Assembly: GCA_910578395.1 (NCBI GenBank)
Contig: CAJTPZ010000015.1
Coordinates: 1-38,759 of the forward strand
Source: an uncultured Muribaculaceae bacterium
GTDB taxonomy: Bacteria; Bacteroidota; Bacteroidia; Bacteroidales; Muribaculaceae
Direction of reading: 5' to 3'
DNA length: 38,759 nt
Part shown: positions 25,154 to 34,151 of the stretch, piece by piece
Position numbering within the stretch: the first letter of the stretch is position 1
Layout of the letters: every line of letters begins with the position of its first letter
The notes under the pieces: model-generated
Database searches by the model: none
Told to the model about the DNA's origin: nothing
What the model saw: the letters and a program-made list of their open reading frames with translations, nothing else
Program-made: the position numbers and the translations under genes

Positions 25154-26809
25154 TCAGGAGTAGAGGAAGCGTTTTATGGAGTGCTTGGGAGTTTTTTTGA
25201 ACGGTTCCTTGCGCAGCTCAATGGATGAGATTCTGCTATATACCTGAAGTTTGGCATTCAGGGCTTTAATGTTGTCATCCATTATTTTTATAATGGCACC
25301 ATTGTCAATGCCGTCGTCTTTCATTTTTTTCTCATCCGGATAGACGAGCGCGACAAGTTTATTGTCACGAGACACAACAAGACATTCTTCAACGTAGGGC
25401 AGACGCTGTAGCATTGCTTCAATTTCTTCTGGATATATGTTTTGCCCCGATGGACCCAGTATCATGGTCTTGTTTCGTCCGCGTATGTAAAATAGCCCGT
25501 CTTTGTCGCATGTGACCATGTCGCCGGTGCGCATCCATCCGTCTTGGTCGATTGTCTGTGTAGTCGCTTCAGGGTTGTTGTAGTATCCAAGCATCACGTT
25601 GTCGCCACGTAGGAGTAGTTCGCCAGGCTTTACATGTGGGTCAGGTGATTCGATGCGGGCTTCCATTCGGTCGACGAGTCGTCCGCAGCTTCCGAGCCGA
25701 CGGTTGTTCCAGGGTGCATAGGCGATGAGAGGCGCACACTCTGTCATTCCGTAGCCGATTGTAAAGGGGAATCTGATGCTGGTCAGGAATTTTTCTACAA
25801 CAGGATCAAGGCTTGCACCGCCGATTATCATCTCATGCAGGTTGCCGCCGAATACATCGAGCAGTTGCCGTCGTATTTTGCTGCGCATGACAGCGCCAAT
25901 AACAGGTGTGTGCCATAGAATTTTCATTTTTGTCGTACGGAGGCGTGGAAAGACGCGTGTCTTGATTATTTTATCGATGACAAGCGGCACCGTTATGACA
26001 AGCTTTGGATGAGTGTCGGCGAAAGCCTGTAAAAGGACTGTCGGTGAAGGTATCTTGCCGAGAAAGCGGGTGTGTGCGCCTACAGCAAACGGAAAAAGGA
26101 CTTCGACAAGGAGCCCGTACATGTGAGCCATCGGCAATATCGAGACGATGCCGTCGCCGGCTTTTAGGTAGGGCATCAGGTCGAATGCAAACTGAAGGTT
26201 TGACATAAGTGCCCGGCGTGGTATCATCACTCCTTTGGGGTTGCCGGTAGATCCGGAGGTGTAGTTTATCAGAGCGAGCTGAGACGGGTTGTCGTCGATG
26301 TATTTTATGTCTGCGGCGCTTAATCCTGCAGGATATAGTTTCCTGACATTTTCTCCGGCGCTTTCCCATGCGTGGCGTGCAGGACGGTTTGAGCCGAGAA
26401 TTGAGAATTCATCGGCAGTGTCGATTACGGCCTCAATTTCCTGAGGCATGTTATCGTTGTCGTGCAGATGCTCCCATATTTCGGCGTCGGTGAACAGAAT
26501 GCGGCTGTTGCTGTGCCGCAGAAGGTTTGTTATGTCGTCGGGTGTGAACTCGTTGAGCAATGGTACGGCCACAGCCCCATAGGAGACTATAGAGAGGAAG
26601 GCTATTGCCCATTGTGCGCTGTTGCGGGCGCAAATTGCGATTTTGTCACCTTTGCCGATACCGGTCTGAGAGTAAAAAGCATGAAGCTGTGCTATTTTAC
26701 CGGCTGTGTCGGCAAATGTGAAATTGCCCGTGACACTGACGTTGGTCAGTGCCGGACGATTCCAGTTTTCAATTATTGAGTCGTTAATAATTTTGTTGAG
26801 ACTTCTCAT
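25154..26809 (-). CDS. AMP-dependent long-chain acyl-CoA synthetase family protein
   Basis: A 551-aa adenylate-forming enzyme that would activate a fatty acid with ATP and then form a CoA (or ACP) thioester. The P-loop YTSGSTGNPKGVM is near residue 196, followed by GYGMTECAPL, GWMRTGDMVTCDKDG, the hinge region RGRNKTMILGPSGQNIYPEE and the C-terminal catalytic lysine in KTPKHSIKRFLY. No membrane segment or signal is seen. It lies 20 nt after malQ on the same strand and is probably cotranscribed, although no metabolic link is obvious. Substrate cannot be told from sequence. Confidence 0.9.
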   Translation of the reverse strand: MRSLNKIINDSIIENWNRPALTNVSVTGNFTFADTAGKIAQLHAFYSQTGIGKGDKIAICARNSAQWAIAFLSIVSYGAVAVPLLNEFTPDDITNLLRHSNSRILFTDAEIWEHLHDNDNMPQEIEAVIDTADEFSILGSNRPARHAWESAGENVRKLYPAGLSAADIKYIDDNPSQLALINYTSGSTGNPKGVMIPRRALMSNLQFAFDLMPYLKAGDGIVSILPMAHMYGLLVEVLFPFAVGAHTRFLGKIPSPTVLLQAFADTHPKLVITVPLVIDKIIKTRVFPRLRTTKMKILWHTPVIGAVMRSKIRRQLLDVFGGNLHEMIIGGASLDPVVEKFLTSIRFPFTIGYGMTECAPLIAYAPWNNRRLGSCGRLVDRMEARIESPDPHVKPGELLLRGDNVMLGYYNNPEATTQTIDQDGWMRTGDMVTCDKDGLFYIRGRNKTMILGPSGQNIYPEEIEAMLQRLPYVEECLVVSRDNKLVALVYPDEKKMKDDGIDNGAIIKIMDDNIKALNAKLQVYSRISSIELRKEPFKKTPKHSIKRFLYS

Positions 26810-26829
26810 AGTGAGTTTAAAATATAGTC

Positions 26830-29517
26830 TTATCGACCGGAGCCGCGGATGAGCTGCTTCACACGGCTGTTGAAATCATGCGAAGCAAGCAGCCGCTCTA
26901 CGGTGATGTGCATACGGTATCGCCAATAGTGGCGGGAATTGGCCGGGATGTTGATCTGCTCATCGCGCGGGTCGTTTCGACGCAGATCGGAGGATATTGA
27001 CATCCAGTCCTGTAAAGGCAGGATGCAAAGCATTGAAGGTGCTTTAAGATTCATGTCGACAATGCGGTCACATATCCATGGTTCGGCAAAATAAGGAACA
27101 TCTCCGTTCTGGCGGAGGACGTTGTGGTAGAAGTGTGCGGCTTTCTCCCGGTTTTCCTCCCACCATCCTCGTATGCCGCTCATGTCATGGGTAGATGTCG
27201 TGCATACCGACAGATATGGGTATCGTGTAGTGTCGCCGAACTCGCAATGAGGATCTTTTGGCATACGCTGTATCTCGAGTGAAAGGATCCGGAGTGTGTC
27301 CATTACAGCCGGAACGCAATGAGGAATCATGCCGAGATCTTCTGCGCAAGTGAGCATGTCGGTTGCGTCGATTATAGGAGGAAGCTTCCACATGGCGTTG
27401 TCATGCCAGAAACTGTTGTGGCGATGGTAGAAGAAGTCGTTGTATAGCCTGTCGTAGCACCAGCGCTGGTAATCATTCAAGGAGCGGTAGGCAAATGTGG
27501 ATTGCGCCGATATGCGTGGATGGTATTTGCCGTGCTCGTCAGGGTCTTCGATGAATAGAACGTTGTCGATCACATTGAGCAATGCATTGCAGATTGTTTC
27601 GTTCTGTTCATTCTTTTCCTGCCGGGCAAAGTATTCGGCGACTTTCTTCTGAGTGTCGAATTCAGGGCGTAGTTTCCATCGTCCGGAACCTGCATCGCAT
27701 AGGAATGCGGATTTCACCTCTTCTGTACAGTCACCGAACAGGTCGTGTATAAACCAGTCCATGATGAGAGGTGTGGTCATGGTGTCGGTGTCGATCCAGA
27801 AATCGTAGGATGTACGCAGTTCTTCGGGGGTGAAGGGGAGTGCCGGATGGAATATACCGAGTAGTCCGTGAATAGCGTCCTGCGGAATCTGCCAGATTCG
27901 GAAGAAGCCGAGTACATGGTCAATGCGGTATGCGTCGAAATATTCGGCCATTTTGCGGAACCGTGCTTTCCACCACGCAAATCCGTCGAGTCCCATCTTC
28001 TCCCAGTTGTAGGTGGGGAATCCCCAGTTCTGTCCAAGTATGGAGAAATCGTCGGGTGGTGCTCCGGCGGATGTGTTCATGTAAAACAGTTCGGGATACT
28101 GCCACGCGTCGACACTTGTGCGTGATACCCCGATGGGTATGTCGCCTTTGAATGCGACGCCATGCGCTCGTGCATATTCGCTTACCTCGCGCATCTGTCT
28201 GTCGAGATGGTACTGTATGAAGCATACGTAGTCGATCTCGTTTTTATTTTCTTTGCTGAACTTTTCGATCTTTGCCTTGTCGAAAACAGAGTATTCCTCC
28301 CATAAGGTAAAGTCTGGTGTGCCGAAACGGTCACGGAGTACGCAGAACGCCGCATAGGGGAGTAGCCAATGGGAGTTGTCGGCAATGAATTTACGGTATT
28401 CTTTGCTTTGAAGTACCTCCGCTCCATTCTGAAGAAAGATCTCTCGAGTATAGGCCGCTTTTGTGCGGTTTACACGCTCGTAGTCGATTTCAGGCAGAGA
28501 GTTGAGTTCATGCCGGATTGCTTCGTAGTGATCCTGCCTGGCCGGGTTTTCAAGTTTGCCTACTTCTTCCAGCCGCAAAAACATGGGATGCAGCGCGAAT
28601 GAGGAGTTGGCATTGTAAGGGTAGGAATCTATCCATGTCCCGGTCATGGTCGTGTCGTTGATGGGAAGGATCTGAAGGAATTTCTGCCCGGTCTCTACTG
28701 CCCAGTCCACCATTTTTTTCAGATCGAAGAAGTCTCCGACACCGAAGTCTTCATCAGTTCTCACAGAGAATACAGGAATGGCGACTCCAGCTGCATGCAT
28801 CGGAGGGAACGGATCGGCAAGGCGCAAACCTGTATAACAGTTGAGGGTCGACAATGCTTTGGCCGGAAGCTCGATCGTGCGGTTGTCGCAGTTTTCCCAG
28901 GCAATGGGGACCGCAGATTCTTTTGTGCGTATGAAAAATTTGAATTCTACGTAGCGCGGGAGCTCCGATGCAGGAATATTGATGGTCCATGTCGGAAATC
29001 CGGCATCGTTCATGACGGGAGCCTTTTTGGGGTTCCAGGCACCGAGTGCATCAGGAGCACCTGCAATTGCGACAACCTGATCAGGTGCTACCATAGGCGC
29101 ATCGACGGATATTGTCACCATGCCGTTGCGTGGTCTTGAAATGCGCTTGCGAGATTCGCGTCGATTTATGGTGTCTATGACAACCGACGAATAGTATGGT
29201 TTGTCCATCGGTGTGTCCTGCCATAGGTCATGACGGTTTACAACGGGGGTGTCGTCGGATGAACGGTGGTATATATGGGGTGTCTTCCCCCACTCTTCCG
29301 CAACTATGCCGCCATGCTCGTGGCGGACGAAGTAGCGATAGCTGAAATCGGGTGCAGTCTGAAGAATATCAACGGTTACCGACCATTTTGAATCGCCGAC
29401 AGGCCGTAATGCGACGGCTTTGTCGCGATCACCCGCCCCAAGGGCATCGGTCTCTCCGGAGATGAACAGGGCTTCGCCCCAATTGGTGTGGTAATCAATT
29501 GTGAAAGTAACCTTCAT
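26830..29517 (-). CDS. malQ: 4-alpha-glucanotransferase (GH77) with two CBM20 domains
   Basis: Amylomaltase/DPE2-type enzyme that transfers alpha-1,4-glucan segments or releases glucose from maltose, for glycogen and maltodextrin metabolism. The 895-aa protein has two N-terminal CBM20 starch-binding domains (about 1-115 and 125-225), then the GH77 barrel. The catalytic residues are Asp533 (YRIDHVLGFFR), Glu726 (AEDLGMI) and Asp778 (STHDMSG). No signal peptide, so it is cytoplasmic. The tandem CBM20 arrangement resembles plant DPE2 and is common in Bacteroidetes. A -7 element lies about 78 nt upstream. Confidence 0.94.
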   Translation of the reverse strand: MKVTFTIDYHTNWGEALFISGETDALGAGDRDKAVALRPVGDSKWSVTVDILQTAPDFSYRYFVRHEHGGIVAEEWGKTPHIYHRSSDDTPVVNRHDLWQDTPMDKPYYSSVVIDTINRRESRKRISRPRNGMVTISVDAPMVAPDQVVAIAGAPDALGAWNPKKAPVMNDAGFPTWTINIPASELPRYVEFKFFIRTKESAVPIAWENCDNRTIELPAKALSTLNCYTGLRLADPFPPMHAAGVAIPVFSVRTDEDFGVGDFFDLKKMVDWAVETGQKFLQILPINDTTMTGTWIDSYPYNANSSFALHPMFLRLEEVGKLENPARQDHYEAIRHELNSLPEIDYERVNRTKAAYTREIFLQNGAEVLQSKEYRKFIADNSHWLLPYAAFCVLRDRFGTPDFTLWEEYSVFDKAKIEKFSKENKNEIDYVCFIQYHLDRQMREVSEYARAHGVAFKGDIPIGVSRTSVDAWQYPELFYMNTSAGAPPDDFSILGQNWGFPTYNWEKMGLDGFAWWKARFRKMAEYFDAYRIDHVLGFFRIWQIPQDAIHGLLGIFHPALPFTPEELRTSYDFWIDTDTMTTPLIMDWFIHDLFGDCTEEVKSAFLCDAGSGRWKLRPEFDTQKKVAEYFARQEKNEQNETICNALLNVIDNVLFIEDPDEHGKYHPRISAQSTFAYRSLNDYQRWCYDRLYNDFFYHRHNSFWHDNAMWKLPPIIDATDMLTCAEDLGMIPHCVPAVMDTLRILSLEIQRMPKDPHCEFGDTTRYPYLSVCTTSTHDMSGIRGWWEENREKAAHFYHNVLRQNGDVPYFAEPWICDRIVDMNLKAPSMLCILPLQDWMSISSDLRRNDPRDEQINIPANSRHYWRYRMHITVERLLASHDFNSRVKQLIRGSGR

Positions 29518-29594
29518 GTGTATCAGAATATGCTATTGAACGGACAGATGTCAATGCGGGGTATCAAAATGGTACTCCGAGACAGATCTATCTG

Positions 29595-29602
29595 CAAATA
29601 TA
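29595..29602 (-). promoter_or_regulatory. Likely -7 element for malQ
   Basis: On the - strand TATATTTG matches TAnnTTTG exactly. No clear TTTG is found at the correct -33 distance. A start near 29588 would give a leader of about 70 nt. Confidence 0.45.
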
Positions 29603-29623
29603 ACGTTTGGGATTCAAAATATT

Positions 29624-31039
29624 TCACGACGTGTGAATTTTGTCGCCGGACGGTATCCATCGGCTGCGCAACAGGCGTACAAGAAATATAGTGCCACGGA
29701 AAATAAGTTCAAGGCACATTGCTATCCAGACACCTTTAAGTCCCATGGATTTTGCCAGTATCCAGGCGAGAGGCAATCTCACTATCCAGATGCTTGCAAA
29801 GTTCATGACGGCCGGCAAGGTGGTGCTTCCGACCCCTATAAACACACCGTAGGTGACAATTGCAGCGGCAAACATCGGCTCGGCCCACGCTTCTATGCGC
29901 AGAATCTCAATACCGAGAACCGCTATTTCTTTGACCGGTGTCATCATGTCCATTATCAGGGGTGCGGTTATCCACATGGCTATGCCCATTATTGTCATGA
30001 CTGCCATTCCGAGACCGACGGTAATGTAGGCGAACCGCCTCACCAGATCTTTACGCCCGGCTCCGTAGCTTTGTCCGACAAGTGTTGTCGCTGCATCGCC
30101 TATGCCATAGCCGGGCATGTAGCACAGGCTCTCGGCTGTCACGGCGAAGGAATTGGCCGCAATAGCTATCACTCCGAGTGGCGCGACGATAGTTGTCACG
30201 GCTATCTGTGCGCCACATATCACAGCATGTTCGAGTGTCATCGGTGCGGAGATTGTAGCAGCTTTGCGTATTATAATGGCTTTCGGCCTGTAGCTTCCAT
30301 GCAGTCCGCGGAGTTTCAGCTCCGGCTGCCGGCAGTAGGCATAATAGAACATCAGAGCGGCAGTAACAGCTTCGGCAAGCACGGTGCCGAGTGCCGCACC
30401 AAGCACACCAAGGTCTGCTCCGGGAATTGTGAATGAAAGGCCTGCAATTGTAATGTTGCGTGTAGGGAAGATTAACATGAAGTTAAACAGACAGTCAAGG
30501 ACGCACATTATCACGCTGAGTATGCTCGGCACTCTGACATTTCCTACACAACGGAGCATACCTCCGGCAAGATAGTTGACGGTGAGTAGCGGGAGTGCGG
30601 AAACAAAGATCAGGAAATATAGTGATGACTGCGGGCATATTGTATCTGTTCCGCCAAGCCAGTGAGGAAGTTTCTGCGATATGGCAATGCCGATTGACGA
30701 AACAACAACACTGAATATCAAGGCCGCTACGATGCTTTGCCTAAGCACGTCACGTGCGGCATCAAAGTCTTTTGCCCCTACTTTGTGAGCGACCTGAACG
30801 GAAAATCCAGTCGTTACTGCTGAACAGATACCCCAAAAGAGCCATAATGTAGTAGAAACCAGCCCGATTGAGGCCGATGCGTCGGCTCCGAGGTGTCCGA
30901 CCATCGATGCGTCGATATATTGCATGGTAATGCTCGACAGCTGTGCGAGCATCGCCGGCATTGCGAGGGACGCTGTAAGTTTCAGCTGCCGTGAAAAAGA
31001 CATCGGCACGCCGTCGCGTATCATTGATATATCGGCCAT
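29624..31039 (-). CDS. MATE family multidrug efflux transporter
   Basis: A 471-aa membrane protein with about twelve helices in two related halves, the MATE layout. Typical features are the N-terminal MPAMLAQLSSITMQYIDASMVGHLG, where the Asp and the VG-x-LG stretch belong to the family signature, and the second-half MTLEHAVICGAQIAV with PGYGIGDAATTLVGQSYGAG. It likely exports cationic or other drugs using a Na+ or H+ gradient. It lies upstream of malQ on the same strand with 106 nt between and a separate promoter. Confidence 0.93.
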   Translation of the reverse strand: MADISMIRDGVPMSFSRQLKLTASLAMPAMLAQLSSITMQYIDASMVGHLGADASASIGLVSTTLWLFWGICSAVTTGFSVQVAHKVGAKDFDAARDVLRQSIVAALIFSVVVSSIGIAISQKLPHWLGGTDTICPQSSLYFLIFVSALPLLTVNYLAGGMLRCVGNVRVPSILSVIMCVLDCLFNFMLIFPTRNITIAGLSFTIPGADLGVLGAALGTVLAEAVTAALMFYYAYCRQPELKLRGLHGSYRPKAIIIRKAATISAPMTLEHAVICGAQIAVTTIVAPLGVIAIAANSFAVTAESLCYMPGYGIGDAATTLVGQSYGAGRKDLVRRFAYITVGLGMAVMTIMGIAMWITAPLIMDMMTPVKEIAVLGIEILRIEAWAEPMFAAAIVTYGVFIGVGSTTLPAVMNFASIWIVRLPLAWILAKSMGLKGVWIAMCLELIFRGTIFLVRLLRSRWIPSGDKIHTS

Positions 31040-31064
31040 TCTGATAGGTAGTTTAAATCTACTG

Positions 31065-31072
31065 CAAAGATA
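31065..31072 (-). promoter_or_regulatory. Likely -7 element for the MATE gene
   Basis: The - strand reads TATCTTTG, a perfect TAnnTTTG match, and predicts a start near 31058, about 19 nt before the ATG. The -33 box is weak (TTAG at 31092-31095). Confidence 0.55.
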
Positions 31073-31259
31073 GTTAATTTCGTCAAGACAGCTAAGCGGA
31101 CTACACAGGACTGGTGTGAGATAGTGTGTATGACAAAACTATTATGGCGTCCGGGATGTTATAAATAATGATTATGCTTAAATATATCGTGACGTCAGAT
31201 TGACGCATTAAATAAACTAATTGGCTGTTACACAGTTTTCTCATTGTATAGACTTATAT

Positions 31260-32549
31260 ATGGATGATATTTTTGTCATTTTAATTCTTATTTTGCTTAA
31301 CGGTGTCTTCTCAATGTCGGAGATCGCCATGATTTCAGCCCGAAAGTCTCGTCTTGCAGCTGATGCCAAACAGGGAAGCCGAGGTGCCAGAATGGCTTTG
31401 AAGCTGTCGGATGATCCTGACAGGTTTCTGTCGACGATACAGATAGGTATCACTCTGATAGGTATTCTCACCGGTCTATACTCAGGGGCGGCTCTTGCTG
31501 ATGATGTCGGTGCGCTTCTTCACAGTTACGGTATGCCGCCTCGTACGGCCCACGCCGTTGGCCAGACTGTTATCGTAACGATAGTTACATTTTTGTCGAT
31601 CGTTGCCGGAGAGCTTGTTCCGAAGCGTATAGGCCTTGCCGCAGCCAACGTTGTGGCTAAGTTTATATCGCGTCCGATGCATGTGCTGTCGGTGATGGCA
31701 ATGCCGGCGGTATGGCTTTTGTCGGCCTCGACATCGTTAATCGTGAAGGTGCTTGGAATAAGAAGTAAGGAAAATAGTGTGACAGAGGATGAGATAAGAT
31801 CACTTATACAGGACGGCACGGATGCCGGAGAGGTCAGAAAGGTGGAGCAGGATATCATGGAACGTGCGTTGGTTCTTGGCGACTTACGGGTGTCGTCGAT
31901 AATGACTCCCAAGGTCGATGTGTCGGCCCTCAGGCTTGATATGACGGCTGATGAAGTGAGATCGCGTCTGTCGGCAGAGCTACATACTGCTTATCCGGTG
32001 TACTGTGACCGTACAGGAGATACCGTGTGCGGAGTTGTTACGCTAAAGCAGTTGATACTTAAGATTGAATCTGCTGATTTTCGATTGAAAGACGTTGTGA
32101 CGGATCCGATTTATTTTCCGGAGTCGATGAGCGTCTATGACGCACTTGACCGCATGAAGGCCCAAAAGGAAAGTTTTGCGCTTGTCTGCGATGAGTTCGG
32201 AGGGATATCGGGTCTAGTGACTCCAAGTGATATACTTGACGGCCTTGTCGGTGGTATGCCCCAACATACCAAAACTCCCGGGATAGAGAACGATGAGGAT
32301 GGTAATTCTTGGATCGTTGACGCGCAGATCCCGATCTATGATTTCATAAATTATTTTGAACTGGAGGACTTCTATAAGCCTTCGTCTTATTCGACTCTTG
32401 GCGGACTGATTCTGGAGGAGCTCAGGCATGTGCCTGAAGAGGGTGAAAAACTTGAGTGGAACAATGTCGGCTTTGAAGTGATGTCGATGAACGGTGCGAG
32501 AATCGGTAAAGTCAGGGTGAGACTTTCATCGCCTGCACATAAACACTGA
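31260..32549 (+). CDS. CNNM/CorC (HlyC-type) CBS-domain transporter
   Basis: A 429-aa 'hemolysin family' protein; the group includes Mg2+/Co2+ exporters and is not haemolytic in most species. Residues 1 to about 185 are a CNNM (DUF21) membrane domain with NGVFSMSEIAMISARKSRL; a CBS pair follows (about 205-325, RVSSIMTPKVDVSALR and CDEFGGISGLVTPSDIL), then a CorC_HlyC domain (about 340-425, WIVDAQIPIYDFINYF). The frame opens at a TTG at 31221, but the ATG at 31260 directly before the first membrane helix is the better start. It is divergent from the MATE gene. Confidence 0.92.
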   Translation: MDDIFVILILILLNGVFSMSEIAMISARKSRLAADAKQGSRGARMALKLSDDPDRFLSTIQIGITLIGILTGLYSGAALADDVGALLHSYGMPPRTAHAVGQTVIVTIVTFLSIVAGELVPKRIGLAAANVVAKFISRPMHVLSVMAMPAVWLLSASTSLIVKVLGIRSKENSVTEDEIRSLIQDGTDAGEVRKVEQDIMERALVLGDLRVSSIMTPKVDVSALRLDMTADEVRSRLSAELHTAYPVYCDRTGDTVCGVVTLKQLILKIESADFRLKDVVTDPIYFPESMSVYDALDRMKAQKESFALVCDEFGGISGLVTPSDILDGLVGGMPQHTKTPGIENDEDGNSWIVDAQIPIYDFINYFELEDFYKPSSYSTLGGLILEELRHVPEEGEKLEWNNVGFEVMSMNGARIGKVRVRLSSPAHKH

Positions 32550-32614
32550 TTTTTGTTAAAAGGGCGGATTACGGATGAGTTATTAAGAATAATTGAGTAT
32601 TTTTACAGCCCGTT

Positions 32615-34084
32615 ATGAAACATGGTTTTGACAACGAGAAATATCTCAAAATTCAGTCCGAGCATATACTGGAGCGCATAGCGCGGTTCGGCGATAAACT
32701 TTATCTGGAATTAGGGGGCAAGCTGTTTGACGACTATCATGCAAGCCGTGTCCTGCCTGGTTTTCAACCTGACAGCAAGCTGCGCATGCTCAGCAAACTT
32801 GCTGACAGGGCAGAGATCGTGATTGTGATTTCAGCGCTCGATATTGAGAAAAATAAGGTGCGCAGCGATCTTGGCATCAAATATGACGAGGACGTTCTCA
32901 GGCTTCGCGGTGAGTTTATGGCGCGTGGATTTCTGGTAAATTCGGTTGTCATAACCCACTATAACGGTCAGGCGAGCGCCGATGCTTTCCGCAGCCGTCT
33001 GAGCCGTCTGGATATAAAGACTTACTGCCACTATACCATAGAGGGCTATCCTAATAATGTGGCACTGATAGACTCGGATGACGGTTTCGGCAAGAATGAC
33101 TATGTAGAGACTACCCGTCCGCTTGTGATCGTGACGGCCCCCGGACCCGGCAGCGGAAAAATGGCTGTTTGTCTGAGTCAGCTCTACAATGAGCATCGCC
33201 GCGGTGTGGAAGCCGGATATGCTAAGTTTGAGACATTTCCGGTGTGGAGCCTACCGCTCAAGCATCCTGTGAATATCGCATATGAGGCGGCGACTGCCGA
33301 TCTCAATGATGTGAATATGATTGATCCGTTTCATCTTGAAGCTTACGGAGTCACAGCAATCAACTACAATCGCGATATAGAAATATTCCCGGTGCTGAAT
33401 GCCTTGTTTGAGGGGGTCTATGGGGAGAATCCCTATAAGTCACCTACCGATATGGGTGTGAACATGGTGGGTTTCTGCATCAATGATGACGAAGTGTGCC
33501 GCGAGGCATCGAAGAATGAGATAATACGCCGCTATTATACTGCATTAAACCAGATGGCCAGCGGTGCCGGCAATGACAGTGAGGTTAGCAAAATCTCTCT
33601 GAACATGAATCAGGCTAAGATATCGCCCAATGACCGGCCTCAGATAGTGGCAGCCCGTGAGCGTGCAGAGCGCAGCGGCAAGGCAAGTTCGGCCATAGAA
33701 CTTGGCGATGGCACTATCATCACGGCAGAGCAGGGTGATCTTCTGGGGCCGAGTGCGGCCTTGATATTAAACGCTATCAAGCATCTCGCTGGGATTGACC
33801 ATGCAGTGAAGCTCATACCGCAGGACATGATCGAGCCGATACAGCATACGAAGATCAATTACCTGCGTTCGCGCAATCCCCGTCTGCACACCGACGAGGT
33901 GCTTGTGGCCCTGAGTGTGTTGTCGACTACCGATGATCAATGTCGCCGTGCATTGTCGTTTCTGCCGGAACTGGAGGGTTGCCAGGTGCATTCGACCGTG
34001 ATGCTCGGGGAAGTTGACCATAAGATCTTCAAGAAGCTTGGCGTGGGATTGACGTGTGATCCCCGCGGAAGAAAGAGGGTGTAA
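32615..34084 (+). CDS. DUF1846 family protein
   Basis: A 489-aa soluble protein of the DUF1846 family, present in Firmicutes, Actinobacteria and Bacteroidetes; structures exist but the function is unassigned. Recognisable segments are the N-terminal KHGFDNEKYLKIQSEHI and GGKLFDDYHASRVLPGF. A Gly-rich loop APGPGSGK (175-182) resembles a nucleotide-binding loop but does not fit Walker A. NMNQAKISPNDRPQIVAAR is also typical. It starts 65 nt after the CorC-like gene and ends 4 nt before a strong terminator. Confidence 0.9.
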   Translation: MKHGFDNEKYLKIQSEHILERIARFGDKLYLELGGKLFDDYHASRVLPGFQPDSKLRMLSKLADRAEIVIVISALDIEKNKVRSDLGIKYDEDVLRLRGEFMARGFLVNSVVITHYNGQASADAFRSRLSRLDIKTYCHYTIEGYPNNVALIDSDDGFGKNDYVETTRPLVIVTAPGPGSGKMAVCLSQLYNEHRRGVEAGYAKFETFPVWSLPLKHPVNIAYEAATADLNDVNMIDPFHLEAYGVTAINYNRDIEIFPVLNALFEGVYGENPYKSPTDMGVNMVGFCINDDEVCREASKNEIIRRYYTALNQMASGAGNDSEVSKISLNMNQAKISPNDRPQIVAARERAERSGKASSAIELGDGTIITAEQGDLLGPSAALILNAIKHLAGIDHAVKLIPQDMIEPIQHTKINYLRSRNPRLHTDEVLVALSVLSTTDDQCRRALSFLPELEGCQVHSTVMLGEVDHKIFKKLGVGLTCDPRGRKRV

Positions 34085-34087
34085 AAT

Positions 34088-34126
34088 AAAAAAATCAGGC
34101 GTCAAAAGTTGACGCCTGATTTTTTT
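34088..34126. terminator. Strong bidirectional intrinsic terminator
   Basis: A near-perfect hairpin: TCAGGCGTCAA at 34095-34105 pairs with 34109-34119 around a 3-nt loop. The A-run 34088-34094 and T-run 34120-34126 extend the stem to 18 bp and provide a U-tract for either strand. It sits between the converging DUF1846 (+) and DUF3943 (-) genes. Confidence 0.92.
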
Positions 34127-34151
34127 ATTGCTGATATGGCGGCTGAGGTAA

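Noticed and set aside
29633..30436. Long + strand open frame (267 codons) opposite the MATE gene
   Set aside because: Cys/His-rich, low-complexity translation with no domain; it is the antisense shadow of the MATE coding sequence.
31190..31197. TGACGTCA palindrome upstream of the CorC-like gene
   Set aside because: Only 8 bp, expected often by chance, and no promoter boxes line up with it.
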